The position numbers and the translations under genes are program-made. The notes beneath the pieces were generated by a model, which saw only the letters and a list, made by a program, of their open reading frames with translations, did not search any database and was not told the DNA's origin. A DNA stretch of 64,000 nt, from assembly GCA_032622095.1 (NCBI GenBank), contig CP136062.1, positions 3,474,001 to 3,538,000 of the forward strand. Reading direction: 5' to 3'. This stretch comes from Siphonodentalium dalli. Lineage: Eukaryota > Mollusca > Scaphopoda > Gadilida > Siphonodentaliidae. Of the stretch, positions 22,831 to 34,213 are shown in pieces. Within the stretch, counting starts at the first letter, position 1, and every line of letters begins with the position of its first letter.

Positions 22831-25320
22831 AGAAACCGAATGATGAATCTGTCATTCTGTGACTGAAAAAATATGAAAATCAAAATGAAGGTCAGTGGAG
22901 ACAGTGGAGTGGACTGTGGACGTTGGACTGGTGTGTGGTCACCACGGTGATTTAACTTGTTCTGTATAATTTTAAGTATGTTTTCACCTGGACTGGTTAG
23001 AGTTGCAAGCTGCAAATTGTTCCGTCTACTTCAGGGGGGGGGGGGTGAAAAAACAAAATTTCCGGCACGTATGCCGGGGTGGGTGGGTGGTCAAAGCCAC
23101 CAACAAGCAATTTTTTCCGCAACTAAAAAAAAAATTCCTGTTTTTGCAATGAGTTTGGCTTAAAACACCTTAAAATAAGAGAAATCATGTAATTCTAACT
23201 GCTAAACTAACTGCAGGCAGTTATCGTGTTGTATTTTGTTGCAAATTTGGAAATCCAAGATGGCCACTGGTAGCCATGTTTTTTTGGCCGAATGACCCCA
23301 AAATGAATCGTTCCTATTTACATGTCAATGTTAACATCCATGACAAATAGTATGCACATAAATTCATACACAGCTGTTTACAGTGTATTTTCCCCAGCAA
23401 ATCTCTGTTTTAGTGTTAATAGGGGGGGGTGGGTGTCCAAAAATGGTCGGAAAAAACTGTCGAAAACGGAAAAAAATTTGGCGGTGGGTGTGGGTGGGTA
23501 CAAAAAATTATCGAAAGGGAAAAAATGCCATACGTGCCTCAAATGTTTTTCCGACCCCCCCCTGTCTACTTCTTTAAATTTAATTGTTAATAGCTGACAC
23601 TGTCATGTCAACCGTCAAGGAAATCAGAAAATGGACATTTTAGAGCTGACTGATTTACTGAAATTACTCATTTACTACTAGTACTAGTACTACTACTAGT
23701 CTATTAATATTAGGATTGTATTAGTCACTAATTTAGTGATTACAGATTAGTAAATTTAGTTTTCAACGACTTATGGCTCAGCCTCACCCACTCACTGAGA
23801 GTGTGACTCGGGTCAAAATACAATTCTAGCCAGCCACAGAGCAGTCGACACACATATGTGACAAACATGTGAAGCCCAGTGAATTTGTGACTGACAAAGT
23901 GAGTCAATTAACTTGGTGAGTGAAGGAAAAGAAGAACATCTCCCATTTGGTCTCGGCACACTGCAGAGTGTAGTGACTGGTGAGAGGATATGCTTTCAAC
24001 TTTCCATCTACGAATTCTGTTTCCTGTGATTGACAGATCAAGTTAAATATAATAATTATTATGTACCGTTAATAACGCCATTAAGTTAACGGTGATTTGT
24101 TTCAGCATTCTCACATATTAAATAGTTCATGATTTTAACACTGTGTTCTCGGTTTAAACCTTAAGCAGTAAGCGGGAGCTCGGTCAGCATGGCTAGCATA
24201 TATACTATTACTAGTGGCTATTTGTGGACAAATTACTAAATATAGCCCTGCGTACTTGCTATTGTCGACTTGACGCATTGGGATTGGAATAATCTGTAAG
24301 CTAAGGCCAAAACGAAGAATACCTGTGTTTAGGGTAACCCGCCCGCCCCTACTCAAAACCTGCCGCCAAATTTCATTTTATCGTTTTTCAAAAATTTACT
24401 CCGACTTTTGTTTGTAATTAGGAATTCGCGACTACGGAATTAGCTTAAACAAGTAAACCATTTCCTTGCAAATATCGTCAATTCACGAAAAACGGAAGTG
24501 CTGCCATTGGTGTTGTAGTCTATTCGTATTCCCTCGTCATTGTTCGGCAAACCTCGCCGATTTCTCGAAAGCGGAAACCAGAAAACACGCGATATGTATT
24601 AACTAGCAAATCGAAAGTAACCGGATATTTTGCCGATTGAATATGGCGGAAACACTTCCGTGTGAGGATAGATCCTGCGTTTTAGCTATTAAACTTCACA
24701 AATGCGTTCATATGAATCAGAATAGAAACATCATGGCGCCTGTCAACTATAGCACAGACATGTTGTCGTGCGTGAACCGGTACCACACGGATTCTGAACT
24801 GACAGAAAAGGACATAGTAATACAATGTCAGATTAAAAATAATTCTGTATGTCACGTTCGCGTTGCCGCATGTATGTGCCATTTCCAATGGAGGAACTCT
24901 TGTTAAATTCACCTTCTGAGTTGAATATTTCGCAAAAATTTCTTAGTATTCGAGTCGGTGGATAAACAAAATATCATAAGTGTCTTGTGTGGGAAATTTA
25001 ACAGTAATATGTCCACTCGTAGGATTTGGCCTGTAATATCCGAGCTTCAGCGTGAACATAAACCGTTTAATTTCCAACACTAGTCACTTATATATCTCCT
25101 ATATATTTTGATACAATCTGTTTGTTTGTCTGTCTGTATGTTTGTATGTCATTAATACAAATCTACGATTCTCGACCGATCGGGACGACACTTGGTACGT
25201 GTGTGTAGTTTGACCAGGCGGTGGTCAATGTCGTATTGGCGAGCCCGTGCGACGCCCGTGCAGCGCATGCGCAGACAAGATCTCGGAAACGGGTGGAGCT
25301 ATCGACCACATAACATACGT
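22831..25320. other. Mostly non-coding; one reversed satellite monomer
   Basis: A G-run (23033-23044) and purine-rich repeats ('gtgggtgggt', 'ggaaaaaa') occur near 23040-23560. A single, reverse-oriented monomer of the 164-bp satellite sits at about 23250-23350 ('tccaagatggccactggtagccatg', 'ccgaatgaccccaaaatga', 'gttaacatccatgacaaat'). CTGT-type microsatellite lies near 25120. Around 24640 an ATGGCGGAAACACTTCCG context opens an 87-codon frame, and GTGAGG just downstream could be a splice donor. This resembles a first exon but has no supporting homology. Confidence 0.45.
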
Positions 25321-25329
25321 GTACATAAA

Positions 25330-28100
25330 GGTGACCAATGAAACAGGGACGTATAGCTACAGTCGGTGCGGTGGATATGTCTCACGAATAATTATTTACG
25401 TAATCTTGATTTAATAAGAACATAGTGTATATGAACACATAGCTGTGCGTGTAAGACTGCTCTCATTCTGCCCAAACGCGTTGTTCTGTTGACGAGGACA
25501 TGATATGCATAGGAAGTTCCCGTGATTTCAACAAAGAGCGTTCATGAGACCCGTTCATCGCAAAATTAATGGTAAACTAGATGTACATGTAGGACGCCTG
25601 TTTTTTATGATTTTGACTGGCTTTCCTCAACACAACACAGTGCAGGGTTCGTGATGCAAAATATATGTATACCCTACCTAGGGCATCACTATAAAACAGT
25701 ATGGTTCGATTGAGCCATATATTCCCGACTGTTGTGTGATATTTTAACATTGCACGTTGTTGAGTTGGTAAGACAATAGTAACAGCTTTGTACCAATATA
25801 TATAATTATACAACCTTAATGTACTTCCTGTGGCGAAAACTGTGTTGTAAATTAAACACACCGACTAGCCCAAGTTTGTATGAACATTATGTTTCATTAA
25901 AGACGACACAGCGTAACTATACCATGCATATCGCGACTCCAACAAAGAGCGTTCACAGTCATTCATTCTTTGTAAAATTAATACGATTTGTTAAGGGTGT
26001 CGTACAAACCGACATAGCCACAGCAACCGAGGATGATCGATGAACTATGACACAAAATGATTTCATATAATAGTACATGCATGCCATTGGCATCACTTGA
26101 ATTCTACTCATTATTATTATTGAAATAAATCATTCAATATGTTGGCTCAGTATTGGATGAATGTTGAAGTCGTGATATATAGTGAATGAAACGGAAATGG
26201 ACTAACTTATTAGGTCAGATATATTGCCACCATTTAGTGCAGAAAAACACGAGATATAAGTATACTGATGTGCATGTAATGCTTTGTTACAATTATATAT
26301 AGGCAGTTTAAATAGACCCACGATTACCATTATAGTATTTTTGTGGAAACTTGACCCACTGACTGTAATGAATTGCGAAAACAGACACATGAAACCCGAT
26401 ATAAGGCGGTGGATGTATACCCATAATGATAATGTTGTTCCGCATGTATCATACACTGATCTGGGTAGTCATATTGAAGGCCAAATTAATGTTTGGGTCC
26501 CAGATTATTTATATACAGAGTCAGTGTTATTGACTAATGTTGGCATGAAATAAAACCAAAAAGTATATTATACAAGGATACAGAATAGATATGGCCGAAG
26601 ATGTTCCATCAATTGATAGATATTCTCATATTTACCCCAAAACTCCCCCGTTATTTAACTAAATTACATAAAAATTTAAAACTAGGAGATATATAGAGTC
26701 ACGGGTATTTGGCACAAATGACCCCACCACACCAAATACATATATAAGTCTCATATATATGTCTTTGGGTGGTGGGGTCAATTGTACCAAATACCAGTGT
26801 TTTGAGCTATTCCCTTTCCATCAAGACTAACTGACCGGTACTTAAGTCCAGCTTGGCGTTTCTCTGTTCTCTATACATATCCCAATGAGTTCGTAATATT
26901 TAACGCAGAGGAATAGGGGGGCTCGTTAAACAGGGACGTATCGAAAGTCGGTGCGTTTGGGTGTCACACAAATAATTATTTACGGAAACTGCATTTAATA
27001 TGAACATATGGTATCGGAACATGTAACCTATATATTATGCAGGATGGTTTTGTTCTGTCAGAACGTCGTCGTTGTCATGACTCGCATCCACACTTTCCGA
27101 AATTTTGTTTAGTTCGTAATATCTAGTGGAGAGGAAATGGTGGTGGTCTGGGAGGGGGGCAGACTGACGATAAAAGGACACACTGGCAGTAGGTGCGATG
27201 GGGTGCCTTACGACGAAACTGGATTTACCTTTATGGTATGCATATATAGTAACATGCGTGTACATAAAATTGTTCTTATTTTGTCTGAATTTGTTGCACT
27301 TTTGACGAGGACATAAGGCACATCGGAAGACCCTATATCGTTGCCACAACGAGCCTTCACGAGACCCGTGCATGGCAAAATTAATTGTGATCTAGATGTA
27401 TATATATGTAGAAAGCCTGTTTTAAGGGTTTTGATTACTCAACACAATACAATGCATGGCTCATGATGCAACCATACAGTTGTATACCATAGGACATCAG
27501 TATAAATCACTTTGCTGTACTGTAGTAGGGCCGAGTTCTTTTTAACATTGCAGTCTGTTGAGTTGTGGGAGGCAAAGATCAAAATAGTATAAGTTGTATG
27601 TCAATAAAGAGCGTTTATTATATAATATTTCTTCCCGTGAGTGGAAACCGGTTGCTAAATTACACACACCGTGTGGCCCTAGTTTATCTGGAAATAATGT
27701 TTCATTACAGACGACGGTGCATAATTATATGTCATTCACATCACGATTTCAATAAAGAGCGTTTACGATCATTCACCCTTGTCAAAATTAATGTCAATAA
27801 ATGGGGAAACCTGATTTATGACTTGTTTTGTACAAATAAATATGAACACAGCAACATTATGATCAGATAAACAATGGCATAACTAGATTTAGCCATATAT
27901 TGCACACATGACATCGACATTAATAACTAGTCGAATAATATTCAATATTGTTGGCTTAGAATTGGATGAGCGCTGTGGGCGTCGTGGTGTATGGTGATTG
28001 AAACGGAATTGAACGAGGTCTGATATATTGCCACAGTTAAGTGCAATAGAACGTAAGGAATATAATAGATATAGCGTCTTATCCACATAATGATATCGCA
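25330..28100. repeat. Diverged tandem duplication of about 1 kb units
   Basis: Unit A (about 25330-26270) and unit B (about 26930-28070) share ordered blocks: 'acagggacgta', 'acgaggacat', 'agagcgttcatgagacccgt..caaaattaat', 'caacacaac..agtgcagggttcgtgatgcaa', 'aaagagcgttcacagtcattca..tgtaaaattaat', and 'gatatattgccaccatttagtgca'. The offset is about 1.8 kb. No frame is conserved between the copies, so the repeat is probably non-coding or a dead gene. Unit B also contains a 112-codon minus-strand frame (27035-27373) without recognisable motifs. Confidence 0.65.
26704..26795. repeat. Near-perfect 92-bp hairpin
   Basis: Arm 26704-26746 starts GGTATTTGGCACAAATGACC and pairs with 26754-26795, ending in TTGTACCAAATACC, with a seven-base loop. 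The centre is 'gaccccaccac'. It could be a very short MITE or a replication-born palindrome. Confidence 0.75.
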
Positions 28101-28463
28101 ATAAAGAGCCCCGCGAGTGGAAAGTACTAACCGAGGCTCCATTTTGTAATTCAATCTTCTAATTTATCACCCTATATTTACCAAATTGTACAAATATTTA
28201 GACCACCCCGATGGGCCCGCATTACGGAACAACGGTATCAATTGCGCCGATTATAATCCGTCATATCCTGCTTTATGTGTTGGTCCCATTTCATATTACC
28301 ATGATTTCGCACCAAACCGTCCCGCTAATGTAATTTTTCTTTCAATTCCAGTTTGTATAGTTTTTACGCTCGTGAATAAAAATTGTCACAAATACTCGCC
28401 ACTAAACTCATATAAAAGCATTTGCAAAACAGATTGACATTCAAATTGATTCATCTGTTTCAG

Positions 28464-28571
28464 AAGACCATTGTTGCTGGTAATCTACCAACTTGTGATT
28501 TTCATTGGAATAAAACAGCCGACGGCACTTGTGTTTCTAAAGATCTCAGACAGATGAACACGCTCATAAAG
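28464..28571 (+). CDS. Possible internal exon, unrecognised
   Basis: A polypyrimidine stretch ending 'ctgtttcag' precedes AAGACCATTG, and the segment ends CTCATAAAG followed by 'gtaaat', a plausible splice donor. One frame is open throughout (36 codons), with residues such as CDFHWNKTADGTC, which look more protein-like than the surroundings. There is no family recognition, no supporting neighbouring exon, and a chance occurrence is quite possible. Confidence 0.15.
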
Positions 28572-30738
28572 GTAAATAACTTAAGCTGTAGCAGTGTTGC
28601 CACCCGGTCAGTTTGTATCATCACTATAATAATGCTAAGCTATTATTCGTCCATTGTAGCTATGCGGTCATGACAAATTTAAATTTATTCATGCTTCCAA
28701 TAACTTACTATACAATGGAATATCATAAAAAGACCACTCCAGGGCACTGTACTATAGATTCCCAAAAGCCGTGTTTGAACACGCGTAGAACGTTCCTCGA
28801 TAATTTTCCTAGTCTTTTAAATGACTTGCATTGTTTATTGGAATTGAACAATAGTCGACTACCCTTTGTTCACACCATACATCGTTGTGAACTGACTTAT
28901 ATGATATTCTCGGCGAGCCATCTGTAACTGGGATTCATTTCAGCAGCGAGCTGCTCGGTTTTTAGGGTGAACGGAGTGTCCTAACGCTGCATCTTTTTGT
29001 TATTCTGTATTACGCGAATTGTCTATCTTGGGAAAAAACAAGAACTCGATTGACGGGCTGATAAATTACCAACTTATGGAGTTCCATAGTACAGAAATAA
29101 CACAGCATCGGGTAGAACACGGTGTTAAAATTACAAGTATACGGGGCTGAATTAGGGGTTGTCACCGCCATGAAATGCGTGCGAATGTCGATATGTAGGA
29201 TTATCGCTGGGTGTATTGCTCACTCATCATTAACCCTTTGTCGTCGTGCTAAGTTCTCACGGGGCCAATAAAATCAATGGCATATGCTGGCTTCAAATTA
29301 TGTATGGGCGTATGCAGATATATTTTGAGATGGGGTTCATAAACAGAGAGAAGTTGCCTTTGATAAATAAGGGTTTCCACATAAATTATGTTGTGACAGG
29401 GATGATTCTCACAAGCTTACTCTACAATTGGGAATTTCATGCAGGGACGTGTCGATAGGGGGTTGGGGCATCACTATAATCTTCGTTCCAAAGTTCACGA
29501 TGATCCCACATATGATTGAATTATGGAGTTAAATGGCAATCAGTTGAGAAGTTTCGATCGGTAGGAGTTGTTGGGTTGGAGATTTCTAACAGTTGGAAAT
29601 CTTGAGCAAACATTGCAGAATATATTGTTTTCTTAAATTAACTAGCAGTTTTTGACTGGCCACACGGAGGGACCAGGACAGAAGCTTTCCAAGTGTTGGA
29701 AATTTCGAACCTCTCCCCTCCTAAGGTTGGAAAGTTTCCAACTGATGACCATTTCAATCAAAAATTTTGATCGAAAATAGGAAAATATGTAAATATTAAA
29801 CAATTAATTTTCGCATTAAATTGTTTGAAAATCAAACTATAAGAAAATGTTCAACCTATTGTCGTGGGCATGCTCATTGAATGCTCCACCTGCGATTTTC
29901 CCCACTTACGAATTTAATCACAGTGTCTGCTGTGGCTCTAAATCACCCAGACTTCTGCGGATTTCCAATTGCAACCGTGTGAGGAAAGAGGATACTCTCC
30001 GTTTGTTTTGCACATACGGTTTTAAATTGCAGTCGTCTGAGGTTACACATCACCTGAATTTATCAGTTGCACATGCCATGGGCAGTTGTTGCATTGGCAA
30101 TGTTTTGACACTCACTGAAGCTAAGCTAAACTTGCCTACATGTAACTTGTAAGGTGACCAATGTGCGCAAGTCATCAAATAACATAATTTGCTGTTTTGT
30201 TCACACTTTTCGTTGCCAGAATGAGCTAGTATCATGTATAGATTTGAACCATCTACATATATTTACGATATGTAGTTTGTTTGGAATCTGTGCAAAACCT
30301 ATTTTGTGGCTTGAGCAATGAGTTGAACTTGAATGAATGACGAATTTGCGAAAACCATTTTCAATTGTTCAACAGCAAAATTCGAAGATTGTTTTGTTTT
30401 GGATTTCGCTTTAACACTTTTATGTGTAGACTTGGACAAGTTGGACTTCGTAAATCCACACACATTGCTTACCTCAGTTGTTTTCATGATCGATATGCTG
30501 TTGTTGTCATAATCCTTTCTTGGTGTTGTTTAGTTAACAAATATCAATATCGATTGGCTCTTGTTCCAGTTTCATCGTGCGTACTAATACACATTTATAT
30601 TTATTTTGCTCGTTTTGGATATAGATATATTATTTGCCTAAAGGTCATTACCATTATCAATAAGTAAATTTACATGATCAATTGTTTTCGATGACACTAT
30701 TGGCACATAGATGCATGATTTCAGATTCCAGCTTTTAG
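28572..30738. other. No recognised gene
   Basis: AT-rich DNA with several 60-105-codon frames (for example 28613-28927 and 29847-30152). Their composition gives no domain, repeat or transmembrane pattern I can name. Short 'ggaaatttc'/'gttggaaa' motifs recur near 29500-29760. If the retroelement coding remnant at 30740 is part of a longer element, decayed pol sequence may extend into this stretch, but I cannot see it. Confidence 0.4.
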
Positions 30739-30739
30739 A

Positions 30740-31234
30740 TATGTTCACCATCACATGGAAATTGCTAAACGTAGACAGAAAGAATGAATAAAAACAGCAG
30801 AAGTAACCTATGATGTTGGCGATAAAGTATATCATAAGATTGGACAGACATCGGGTAAGTTGTCGTTAAAATGAGTCCCATATCACGTGATTCTAAAGAA
30901 AAAAGGTCCAGTTTCATTTATTATTAAAGATGAACATACCGTCGCACATATAAATTTGAGATACTCCTCGGTAGATATATGGAAAATTCCAAAGAAAACA
31001 CTAACACACATAACTAGACAACAACAACTGGTTTGCCCAGATAGCGATCAGGACATTAAGTCAAGTGATAAGGAACATATGGACCCAATGAACCAAATAA
31101 TTAATCAACGTAGAGTGCAACGTCTGACTGAAGACAGTGCCACAGAAAGTTTATACCTTTATGTGAATTGCGAAATCGCCTTCGCCAGGCTGTCCGCGAC
31201 ACCTCTGACACAGATAGTGAACACGTACCCTTGA
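30740..31234 (+). pseudogene. pol: Retroelement integrase C-terminal remnant
   Basis: One frame reads a basic linker, then YDVGDKVYHK, a stop, VPYHVILKKKGPVSFIIKD and a terminal DIWKIPK. This is the layout of the C-terminal integrase domain of Gypsy/BEL-type LTR retroelements and retroviruses: a 'VGD-V' strand, a Tyr-rich turn, a 'GPVSF-I' strand and a W-x-IP tail. The family role is insertion of element cDNA into host DNA. Two TGA stops interrupt the frame, at about 30785 and 30872. Upstream catalytic core, RNase H and reverse transcriptase are not recognisable. A polar tail follows up to 31234. The remnant probably belongs to the same decayed element as the envelope-like gene 3 kb downstream, but continuity is not shown. 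Confidence 0.6.
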
Positions 31235-32372
31235 TACTATACAATGAGAATTACGAGCGCGTAATTCTGAACCCATGAATTAGTATCAATTAGCACCCGA
31301 AAATATGAATGGGCCAATTGTCCATGACACTAATAACACAGACGAAATAACTGAGGTCAACGACGGGGATGTATATATGTCCAGTGAAGAATTTTAAATT
31401 AACCATATAACAACTCCTTTTGACAGTTTAATGATCAGATTGCACAATGAGACAAGGTCAAGTTTTTCGTATGATTTTTTTTTTGGTATTACTTGTGTCG
31501 TACGACATGCTGTAATCTAGCATGTGTTGTTAAATGTTAATCAATAAATGAATAATATGTGATGGCGTTTAATGAAAGGGCACAATCAATATATACAGAA
31601 TTCACGAGTTGGGGAATTGTAATACAATATGGATCACAATTGGTTTTATGTGTCATTAAATGTGTAGGAATTAAATTAAAGTTGTGTTCGGTGGTAAATA
31701 ATTAAAAGTCCCTCTAAATGTCACAATCATTTGATGAAAATAGACAGTTATGGAAAATAATGAATTCTACAAGTGCCAAATAGGCCACCAATACAATAAA
31801 GGGCGTTTTTGTTAAACATGTTGTTGTATTTCAGTGCACCACACCAGAGGGTGTGATGCTTTTTTGAGTTAAATGTTCTGTTAAATTATTCGAAAACTAG
31901 TGACATGTATGCTCAATAAAGAGTAACTAAAGTAAGCAGTCATATTGAAACAAAAGGTTGCGAAAAGGTGCTGTTCGTTCATCTATATGATGGATTTTGA
32001 TAATACCGGAATTTTCAATAAAATTACGAAGCCGATTAGTAAAAGTCACTAAAAACTGCAACAATCAATACGCAAGGTTAAAATTGGGCTAAACCAACTT
32101 CATATTTTCTTGTAATATGCAGTGATATTCGTATGGTGTGTACGAGCAACATAGAGCATGTAAGGTCCCTAAGGATTACATGTAAGTACAATGGGTGTCA
32201 TTCTGGGGTTGGGAAGGTCCAAAATAAATTAAAAAAATCAATAAAATCATGTTACTCTGTGTTGATTGGACGAATTAGTTAAATGAGATATGGGCCGTTG
32301 TTGAATTTAATCTCAGTTTTGGACAAGACACTTCATTGATTTTTCTCTGTCTCTCGGTTTGACACGCATACA
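31235..32372. other. AT-rich gap between pol remnant and the secreted-type ORF
   Basis: No gene is seen. The stretch contains poly-T runs, several 'aataaa' motifs and 'caataaagagtaac'-type sequences. It could be untranslated or intronic sequence of a decayed element. Confidence 0.4.
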
Positions 32373-33016
32373 ATGTTGTGGTTTGTGATTTTGTGCATGT
32401 GCTATACTGATAGGAACCACGGGTTTCAGTATTTTCAAGTTAATCATGTCCCGGTTTGGGATTTTGACTGGGTAGGGATAACCACTGACCATAGTTTACC
32501 TGCTACTGCGGAAGAAATTTTTTGCTAAGATGTAGTCGAGGGAAATGTTGAGGACGGAACTGACCATGATTGGGACATCGGGGCGATTGGTTTGATAGTG
32601 AGGGATTCGCTGTTCAGTATTGGGGTGTTGATCCCAATTCTGATACCGATGATCAGTTCGCTGATTAGGATTTGGAACTAGGTGCAGACCCTGATATGGA
32701 TGGGAATGTTGATCCTCGTTCGGAGTGGTGTTATGCACCAGATGATGGCATATCATATCAACATCCGACTTACAATTCATCTCGCCCTCGATTCATTTGG
32801 AGCATTCCTTCTCCTCTGGGATGTCTACTACATTTTTCTCGGACTGAACCAAATATCATCTTAACTGCCCCACCCGAGGACGACGATAATCAAGCTCTTT
32901 GTGAAATAATGGATACTTACTGGGCCCAAGTTAATCCTCTCTATTATGAGAACCACACAATGTGGTATAAGAATGGTTCACTACGTCCACCCGTGCCCAT
33001 TGAATACATTAATTAA
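32373..33016 (+). pseudogene. Broken secreted-type ORF, family not recognised
   Basis: The ATG at 32373 opens 51 codons beginning with a short hydrophobic segment (MLWFVILCMC), a plausible signal peptide, and ends at TAA 32526. Protein-like sequence continues in another frame from about 32591, interrupted by TAG at 32666, and then runs open to TAA at 33016. That last part is rich in Asp, Pro, Tyr and Trp (for example YNSSRPRFIWSIPSPLG, MDTYWAQVNPLYYE). The restored length would be a little over 200 residues. No known domain is evident. Its place between an integrase tail and an envelope-like gene suggests an accessory ORF of a retroelement. Alternatively it is an unrelated host pseudogene. 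Confidence 0.45.
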
Positions 33017-34212
33017 TTTCTCACGTTGTGGGACTGGCATATTGAAGCATTGGTTAGCCGACAATATCGACCTATCGATATTTATCCGCGAAGCCCTATT
33101 TCAGATAGGAGCCCCTGAGGCATTAAACTAGAATTCCCCACCCATATAGACACAACACCTTATATAAAAGCGACCGAAAAATTGCCCACGTGGGAAATAA
33201 CATACATAATAGAATGACCTAATTTATACTTTATATGATTAACAATGTGTATGATTATTACCCAAAGCCCCATCCCCACCCGACCCCACCACACCCGATA
33301 ACCCAAAAGAACTAATTATAAATAAGACAATTATACTGAGAGATATATACTCGGAACATATCACATTCATTTATGTCGTCATATTCGCGTATGTGCATGC
33401 ATAACTTATATGTTTAATTTCATTTGTTCATACTCATATATCTTATCGATGAAAAGAGTAATAAATCTATCTATCTATCTAATAACAGACATTTAATAAA
33501 GAGAAAAAAATTTAACCACAAAATAAAATTAAAACAAATAAGAAAATAAGAAAAAAAATGAGAGAGGAGAGGGAGAAAAAAAGCTTATTATATAATACTA
33601 TACTTGGATGCTTTCGCGTTCAAGTTGTAAAATGGGAGAACTTCTCTTTGTGGTTACATCATCAGGATATCCGTGTATCGATCCGATATCCGTGTATCTT
33701 GTACAATAGATTAATTAATGTCATAATTAATGATGAATAGTATAATCGATGGGTATTAACCGAGATGGATTTGTCTAATTAAAGATGAATAAGTATAATT
33801 GAAGGGTATTTTGGGGATTAGACAAATGGAAACGATTCTGATTCTGTAGAAAATAATTGACCCGTCGTAACGAAAGACAAAATGGAATAAAGTAATGTGT
33901 CTTACCTGTCGTAACGAAAGACGAAATGGAATAATGTAATGAGAGTTAGAATTATGAAAATTGGTAAACGATAATAGCATTGTTATAACGAAAGACTTAA
34001 TTGAATGTGAGACCGATATAACTGAATGATTTTATTCTTAGATAAGGCCTATCAATGCGCCATTTTTCACTTAAACGAGAATAAGTAATTGCAAGTAAAT
34101 GGGAAATGTGATTGCACAGTCTACATAAATTGGTCGCGTGTGGAAGTGATTGGATATTATATTGAAATTGAACAGATATTATAATCTTATACGAAGTCTC
34201 ATTATTATTCAG
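33017..34212. other. Non-coding spacer with ATCT microsatellite
   Basis: A TCTATCTATCTATCT run lies at about 33466-33480, preceded by 'gagtaataaa', resembling the 3' tail of a retroposon. A short block 'cgtaacgaaagacaaaatggaataa' occurs twice near 33866 and 33911. No gene is recognised. Confidence 0.5.
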
Positions 34213-34213
34213 A
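34200..34213 (+). promoter_or_regulatory. Possible splice acceptor at the envelope start
   Basis: The sequence 'tcattattattcag' ends directly at the envelope ATG. Envelope genes of errantiviruses and retroviruses are expressed from spliced subgenomic RNA, so an acceptor here would fit. It is a short, common motif, and no matching donor has been identified. Confidence 0.3.

Noticed and set aside
27035-27373. Minus-strand frame with C-x2-C pairs
   Set aside because: It lies in the diverged tandem duplication and is not open in the sister unit.
29847-30152. 101-codon frame with several Cys residues
   Set aside because: No recognisable domain, no splice context and no similarity to neighbouring remnants. 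Kept as unassigned rather than called a gene.
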